Shown piece after piece: positions 6,600 through 10,149 of a stretch of 10,149 bases of DNA. The DNA comes from Spirochaeta sp. (lineage in GTDB: Bacteria; Spirochaetota; Spirochaetia; UBA9216): contig DMKD01000110.1 of the NCBI GenBank assembly GCA_003454605.1, positions 1 to 10,149 of the forward strand. Reading direction: 5' to 3'. Position 1 is the first letter of the stretch. The number at the start of each line of letters is the position of its first letter. The notes below the pieces were generated by a model. That model was given only the letters and a program-made list of their open reading frames with translations. It did no database searches and had not been told where the DNA came from. Position numbers and translations under genes: made by a program.

Positions 6600-8657
6600 A
6601 TGGACAATAAATTTATAAACAAAGAAGTCAGCTGGCTCTCCTTCAACGAAAGAGTCCTGCAGGAAGCTGAAGATAAACGCAATCTTCTCGGAGACAGAAT
6701 AAAGTTCCTCGGTATTTTTTCTTCAAATCAGGATGAATTTTTCAGAGTCAGGGTTGCAATGCTCAAAAAATTCTGCCTCATGAGCAGAAGCGCCCGTCGA
6801 TATCTTGCTGAAGATCCGGAAGAAGTAATGCATGATGTGCAGCGAATTGTTCAGGAACAGCGGGTCAGATCAGAGAAAATTTACATTGAAATTATTGAAG
6901 AGCTGAAGACTGAAAAAGTATTCATACTTCATAAGAAACACCTCAGCCCTGAGCAGTACGATTTTGTGCTTGAATACTTTTATGATTATGTGCGTCCGCA
7001 GATCTTCCCGATGATAATCGACAGCAGACTTGATTTTCCATATCTTAAGGACAATTCGCTGTATCTTGCGGTTGAACTTAAAAAAAAGAATAAGGATACC
7101 GTGCGCTACAGTATCATTGAAATTCCAACGCGAGCCCTTCCGAGATTCATCAAGCTTCCTAATTCCGGAAATGACACACATATAATACTTATTGATGAGA
7201 TTGTCCGTGCAGGGCTGCCAAGCATCTACGCCGTTCACAATTTTGACAGCTATAATGCATACAATTTCAAGATAACACGTGACGCAGAGCTGGAAATTGA
7301 CGAGGACGACATCTCGATAAGCTACCTCAACAAGATTTCCGAGGGCGTAAAGAAACGCAAGGAAGGCGGGATAATCAGAATTGTTCATGATGAAAAGATG
7401 CCTCTGAAGATGCTGAATCTCTTTATCAGAAAAAACCACATTCACAAGCTCGACACTTTATCCGCCGGAGGACGCTACCATAAGCTGAAAGACTTTCTTA
7501 GTTTTCCGTCGGTGGTCGGGCTTGAAACGACCAGCCTCAATCCGCCTTTTCGGCATGCTTCAATCAATCAGAGCAAGCGGATATTCAGTTCAATCAAAAA
7601 GAACGATATGCTGCTTTATTTTCCATATCACACATTCAATACAATAATAGATTTCATCCGCGACGCGTCAATCGACCCGAGCGTTGAAAGCATAAAGGTA
7701 ACCCTCTACCGTATAGCGAAATTTTCCAGCATAGCAAATGCACTGATAAACGCCCGCAGAAACAGGAAAGAAGTAACTGTTCTTCTCGAGCTTCAGGCAC
7801 GTTTTGATGAAGAAAATAACATCTATTGGGCAAACAGGCTTAAAAACGAGGGGGTCAGGGTCATCTTCGGCATAAGCGGGCTGAAGGTTCATTCCAAAAT
7901 CTGCATGATCACCCGGCGGGAGAAAAAAGAACTTATCCGCTACTGCAGCATCGGTACCGGAAACATGAATGAAGACACCGCAAAGCTCTATACCGACTGC
8001 AACCTGCTGACCGCCGATCCGGGAATCTGTTCAGAAGTGAGCAATCTTTTTGATTTTCTCGAGCGTAACATCAACTACAGCGGTATATTCAACCAACTCC
8101 TTGTATCACCGATCAATGCGAGAGAACGGTTAACGGAGATGATTGACTTTGAAATTGAGCAGGCAAAACAGAATAAGCCTGCCTGGATCAAGATAAAAAT
8201 CAATAACATGGCCGATAAACACCTTGCTGAAAAACTTTACGAGGCCGGCAATGCGGGCGTGAAAATACAGATAATCTGTAGAAGCCGTTTTATTATGAAA
8301 ACCGGCAAAAAGGGGCCAGGCAAAAATATTGAAGCGATAAGTATAGTCGACAAATACCTGGAGCATGCACGTTTCTGCATCTTCCATCATTCCGGAGAAA
8401 ACCTGAGTTTTATAGGATCGGCCGACTGGCAAACCCGTAATATTGACGGGCGGGTGGAGATTACCTGCCCAATCAAGCGGAACCGCCTTAAGAAAAAGCT
8501 GTACGACATTTTTGAAATCCAGTGGAGTGATAATTACAAAGCTAGAATTCTGGATTCTGAGATGAAAAATAATTTTGTAAGAACTGACAAGAAAAACAGG
8601 ATTCTGCGTTCGCAGGATGAGGTTTATAGATATCTGCTTGAGAGAAATACTCCCTAG
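6600..8657 (+). CDS. ppk1: Polyphosphate kinase 1
   Basis: Reversibly transfers the terminal phosphate of ATP to polyphosphate; membrane-associated or cytoplasmic. The 685 residues are close to the E. coli enzyme (688) and all four domains are present. The N-terminal domain has EVSWLSFNERVLQEA (9-23) and SNQDEFFRVRVA (42-53; N43 matches the ATP-binding Asn). GGRYHKLKDF is at 290-299 and FPYHTF at 341-346. The catalytic domains have TLYRIA (R371), QARFDEENNIYWA (R401), GLKVHSK with the phosphorylated-histidine position H431, and GTGNMNEDTAKLYTD (452-466). The second catalytic histidine H589 is in DKYLEHARF, and ADWQTRN is at 608-614. The loop before H589 (about 562-575) is unusually rich in Lys and Gly compared with E. 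coli. The start is 7 bases after the pfkA stop with only a weak ribosome binding site, which fits coupling. The stop TAG overlaps the convergent Nudix stop. Confidence 0.97.
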   Translation: MDNKFINKEVSWLSFNERVLQEAEDKRNLLGDRIKFLGIFSSNQDEFFRVRVAMLKKFCLMSRSARRYLAEDPEEVMHDVQRIVQEQRVRSEKIYIEIIEELKTEKVFILHKKHLSPEQYDFVLEYFYDYVRPQIFPMIIDSRLDFPYLKDNSLYLAVELKKKNKDTVRYSIIEIPTRALPRFIKLPNSGNDTHIILIDEIVRAGLPSIYAVHNFDSYNAYNFKITRDAELEIDEDDISISYLNKISEGVKKRKEGGIIRIVHDEKMPLKMLNLFIRKNHIHKLDTLSAGGRYHKLKDFLSFPSVVGLETTSLNPPFRHASINQSKRIFSSIKKNDMLLYFPYHTFNTIIDFIRDASIDPSVESIKVTLYRIAKFSSIANALINARRNRKEVTVLLELQARFDEENNIYWANRLKNEGVRVIFGISGLKVHSKICMITRREKKELIRYCSIGTGNMNEDTAKLYTDCNLLTADPGICSEVSNLFDFLERNINYSGIFNQLLVSPINARERLTEMIDFEIEQAKQNKPAWIKIKINNMADKHLAEKLYEAGNAGVKIQIICRSRFIMKTGKKGPGKNIEAISIVDKYLEHARFCIFHHSGENLSFIGSADWQTRNIDGRVEITCPIKRNRLKKKLYDIFEIQWSDNYKARILDSEMKNNFVRTDKKNRILRSQDEVYRYLLERNTP

Positions 8658-9058
8658 AGAGGATTTTTGCTGAGGAAGATCTTCAGGGCTTCCGCATAGG
8701 GTCTTTTCTCAACCAGTTCCCGAACCTTTTTCACTTTTGCAATTCTGCGTTTTCTGATTTTACGCTCGGGCCATTTCCTGCAGATTTTACTGATCTTGAA
8801 CGGATACAGCTTGTAGCGTACTGTAAAACCGTTTGAGTCAGATTCAACCTTTATTGGTTTGCCCTGAAGGGTACCGATTAACCCGGCCTCTTCAAAAGCT
8901 TCATTCACGGCGACCTCACGATCAGCTTTGTTGACTTCAGGCTGCCCCTTGGGAAAGATCCACCGATTCGGATGGTTTCGTGATGTTACAATGATAAACC
9001 GGTAGGAATTATTTCGTTTGATATACGCAATAACGCCTATCTCTTTTCGATCTGCCAA
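8654..9058 (-). CDS. DIPP-like Nudix hydrolase with a variant Nudix box
   Basis: Hydrolase of nucleoside-diphosphate-linked compounds; the DIPP-like subfamily acts on diadenosine polyphosphates and diphosphoinositol phosphates, and some members cleave polyphosphate. The 134 residues contain FPKG (35-38) and the Nudix box 38-60, ending EAFEEAGL. Against GX5EX7REUXEEXGU, two positions differ: Lys44 for Glu and Asn52 for Arg. The metal-binding Glu residues E53, E56 and E57 are kept, so activity is plausible. The WPERKIRKRR segment (96-105) and helical end resemble DIPP1-like proteins; the protein is strongly basic. The start is TTG at 9058, supported by GGAG 5 bases upstream. It is convergent to ppk1 and shares the CTAG at 8654-8657 as stop. 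It probably has its own promoter inside the end of the ykgJ-like gene. Confidence 0.85.
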   Translation of the reverse strand: MADRKEIGVIAYIKRNNSYRFIIVTSRNHPNRWIFPKGQPEVNKADREVAVNEAFEEAGLIGTLQGKPIKVESDSNGFTVRYKLYPFKISKICRKWPERKIRKRRIAKVKKVRELVEKRPYAEALKIFLSKNPL

Positions 9059-9063
9059 GACAA

Positions 9064-9067
9064 CTCC
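9064..9067 (-). promoter_or_regulatory. Ribosome binding site fixing the TTG start of the Nudix gene
   Basis: GGAG on the minus strand lies 5 bases before TTG at 9058-9056. The encoded MADRKEIGVIAYIKR start fits the beginning of a Nudix beta strand, so TTG is preferred over internal starts. Confidence 0.6.
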
Positions 9068-9088
9068 AGTACATTTGTTTTTATTAAG

Positions 9089-9117
9089 TTTATAACAATA
9101 TCGGTTATTTTTTACAA
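9089..9117 (-). promoter_or_regulatory. Sigma70-type promoter for the Nudix gene
   Basis: On the minus strand TTGTAA (9117-9112) and TATAAA (9094-9089) are separated by 17 bases, and the -10 box is preceded by TGT, giving an extended -10. Transcription would start near 9082, leaving a leader of about 24 bases with the GGAG site. The -35 part overlaps the last codons region and stop of the ykgJ-like gene, so the Nudix gene can be expressed separately from it. Confidence 0.5.
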
Positions 9118-9692
9118 TCGGTATCGAAGCAGTACAAGGTCCGGATTATTTCATCCTGCGACGCACCCCTTGCAAGCATGGTTGAGAGCTTCCTGAAAAA
9201 CTCTTTCTCAGCTTTAAGCCGCTCCGTTAAAAAATCCGGAGCCCCTGCCGCTGCCTTCAGCCCGCCCTCAATCCCGTCACAGCCCGGACATCCAGGCAGC
9301 GGCGGCTTGAATCCCCAGGTTTCAGTTCCCTCCGCCAGATCAACAGTCCTGTGCAGCGGCGCGAGCCAGCAGACAAGGGGTTTAACCCCCGGTTTAGCCC
9401 CCGGATGAAGCCGGCAGAGCCCCAGCAACCGGTGCCCGTCCCCGGTTTCCTCAAGCCGGTTTTCAAGAAAGGGGCAGCATCCGGTCTCGCCGGTACTGAA
9501 CCGCAGCCGCGGCAGAGGGGCATTGTTTCGCTCGTTGTCAATTATCACGATCGACTGTTCAAAAAGCTTTTTTGTGTTTCCGTACCCGAAAAAACAGGCC
9601 ATAAGACGGAGGTCATCAGGATTAAGGAATACATGCATATCACCGCGGCAGCACTCGCCGCAGCAGGTACAGTTAAAGCTGCCGTCAATCAA
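9105..9692 (-). CDS. YkgJ-family cysteine-rich (CxCCxxCC) putative metal-binding protein
   Basis: Small cytoplasmic protein of the YkgJ/zinc- or iron-chelating family (Pfam PF03692 type); its biochemical role is not known. It is 195 residues with 14 cysteines. The N-terminal signature is C8-x-C10-C11-x2-C14-C15. Later come C72-C73-P, C93-RLH, C108-W and C135-x2-C138, the usual order of Cys clusters with extra C-terminal ones (C188, C193). A 12-base tandem duplication (9379-9402) puts an extra PG(A/V)K unit between C93 and C108. The start is probably TTG at 9692, 2 bases after the stop of the preceding gene, with no clear ribosome binding site. An in-frame stop lies upstream, leaving only CTG at 9698 as an alternative, so translation is likely coupled. 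G+C content is high here. Confidence 0.8.
   Translation of the reverse strand: MIDGSFNCTCCGECCRGDMHVFLNPDDLRLMACFFGYGNTKKLFEQSIVIIDNERNNAPLPRLRFSTGETGCCPFLENRLEETGDGHRLLGLCRLHPGAKPGVKPLVCWLAPLHRTVDLAEGTETWGFKPPLPGCPGCDGIEGGLKAAAGAPDFLTERLKAEKEFFRKLSTMLARGASQDEIIRTLYCFDTDCKK
9379..9402. repeat. 12-base tandem duplication inside the ykgJ-like gene
   Basis: GGTTTAACCCCC (9379-9390) is followed directly by GGTTTAGCCCCC (9391-9402), 11 of 12 identical. In the coding frame it gives PGAK-PGVK. The reading frame is kept because the unit is a multiple of three. Confidence 0.75.
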
Positions 9693-9694
9693 AA

Positions 9695-10149
9695 TCAGTA
9701 GGCTCTGTATTCGAGGATTTCATCTATGCGCAGGGTTATCTTCGCCGTGCATCTGTACTTGCCCTCATCCATGATTATATAGGGAATACCGGCAAGCCGG
9801 GCTTTTCCGCTTATCCTGCTGGGTTTGTCATAGATTCGCGGCCGCAGGTAGCTGCGCAGACTCTCTTTCACCGAGTTTTCTATTGCTTCTTTTTTACCTT
9901 CAAATCCCTCATAGAGACTGCCTTCACCGGCGGCGGTAACATCAGGCAGGATGTTTGTATCCCAGCTTGAAACCCACGGCATCTGCTCTTCAGATATATC
10001 GTATCGAAGTTCGGCAGTATACCGACCATCTTCATAGGCCCCGGTCGATACAGAAAGTCTCTGATCTCCCCAGGGCAGGGTATAAACAGGCTTTAGTGAA
10101 AACTCCTCGTCAATTTCTCTGTCGATGTCCTTCGGAATATAATCAAATT
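9695..10149 (-). CDS. Unrecognised protein, N-terminus beyond the right edge
   Basis: The frame stays open from the TGA at 9697-9695 to the right edge, giving at least 150 C-terminal residues. An internal ATG at 9982 is not needed as a start because the frame continues upstream without a stop. The visible part is charged and soluble-looking with no membrane segment or signal peptide. It has a single Cys near the end, several Tyr and Trp residues (PWGDQR, MPWVSSWDTN), and ends in a strand-like KITLRIDEILEYRAY. I do not recognise the family. It lies 2 bases before the ykgJ-like gene on the same strand, so they form a probable coupled operon and may work together. Confidence 0.7.
   Translation of the reverse strand, partial: FDYIPKDIDREIDEEFSLKPVYTLPWGDQRLSVSTGAYEDGRYTAELRYDISEEQMPWVSSWDTNILPDVTAAGEGSLYEGFEGKKEAIENSVKESLRSYLRPRIYDKPSRISGKARLAGIPYIIMDEGKYRCTAKITLRIDEILEYRAY

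Noticed and set aside
6870..7445. Long open frame on the minus strand inside ppk1
   Set aside because: It lies fully opposite a well-conserved ppk1 coding region, has no recognisable domain, and is best explained by codon bias of the sense gene.
9257..9701. Open frames on both strands overlapping the ykgJ-like gene
   Set aside because: The CxCCxxCC frame is a known family signature; the others are proline- and arginine-rich shadows of G+C-rich codons.
9695..9982. ATG at 9982 as the true start of the last minus-strand gene
   Set aside because: The frame continues upstream without a stop to the right edge, and there is no ribosome binding site signal that favours this ATG.
1..10149. Defence island, prophage, transposon or CRISPR array
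   Set aside because: No recombinase, nuclease, phage structural gene, terminal repeats or spaced repeat array could be found on either strand.

Overview
The window looks like an ordinary chromosomal stretch of a free-living, probably anaerobic or facultative bacterium with a Gram-negative-type gene set. Spirochaetota-like gene content is my best guess, at low confidence: AraC-GyrI regulator, Cache/HisKA_2 sensor kinase, QueG-like Fe-S protein, 'GGNGT' phosphofructokinase, YkgJ protein. There are no RNA genes, insertion sequences, CRISPR arrays, integrases or phage genes, and no gene-free stretch over 300 bases. Base composition is uneven: the sensor kinase gene is visibly AT-richer than the flanking pfkB-like and ykgJ-like genes.

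Layout, left to right. (1) A PfkB-family sugar kinase, cut by the left edge (+). (2) An AraC-type regulator with a GyrI-like ligand domain (+), and (3) a small cupin (+) with a strong ribosome binding site. (4) A convergent 752-residue membrane sensor histidine kinase (-), with a hairpin terminator between it and the cupin. (5) A 96-base divergent intergenic region, then a QueG-like iron-sulfur protein (+). (6) A pfkA-ppk1 pair (+) with a 7-base gap: a phosphofructokinase with mixed ATP/PPi specificity residues and polyphosphate kinase 1. (7) A convergent DIPP-like Nudix hydrolase (-), whose stop codon shares one CTAG with the ppk1 stop. (8) A YkgJ-like cysteine-rich protein (-), directly behind an unrecognised protein (-) that runs off the right edge.

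The most unusual signals are regulatory and biochemical. Two genes have the same 10-base extended -10 promoter (GTGCTATAAT) only 6-10 bases before their ATG with no Shine-Dalgarno sequence, which predicts leaderless mRNAs. In the divergent region the octamer AAGTGTAA occurs twice, each copy exactly 30-37 bases from one of the two start codons. The phosphofructokinase joins an ATP-type Gly to a PPi-type Lys and is tightly coupled to ppk1; a Nudix gene of a family that includes polyphosphate-cleaving members faces it. Together they suggest, as inference only, a small phosphate-energy cluster. I did not find a clear new defence or mobile system.
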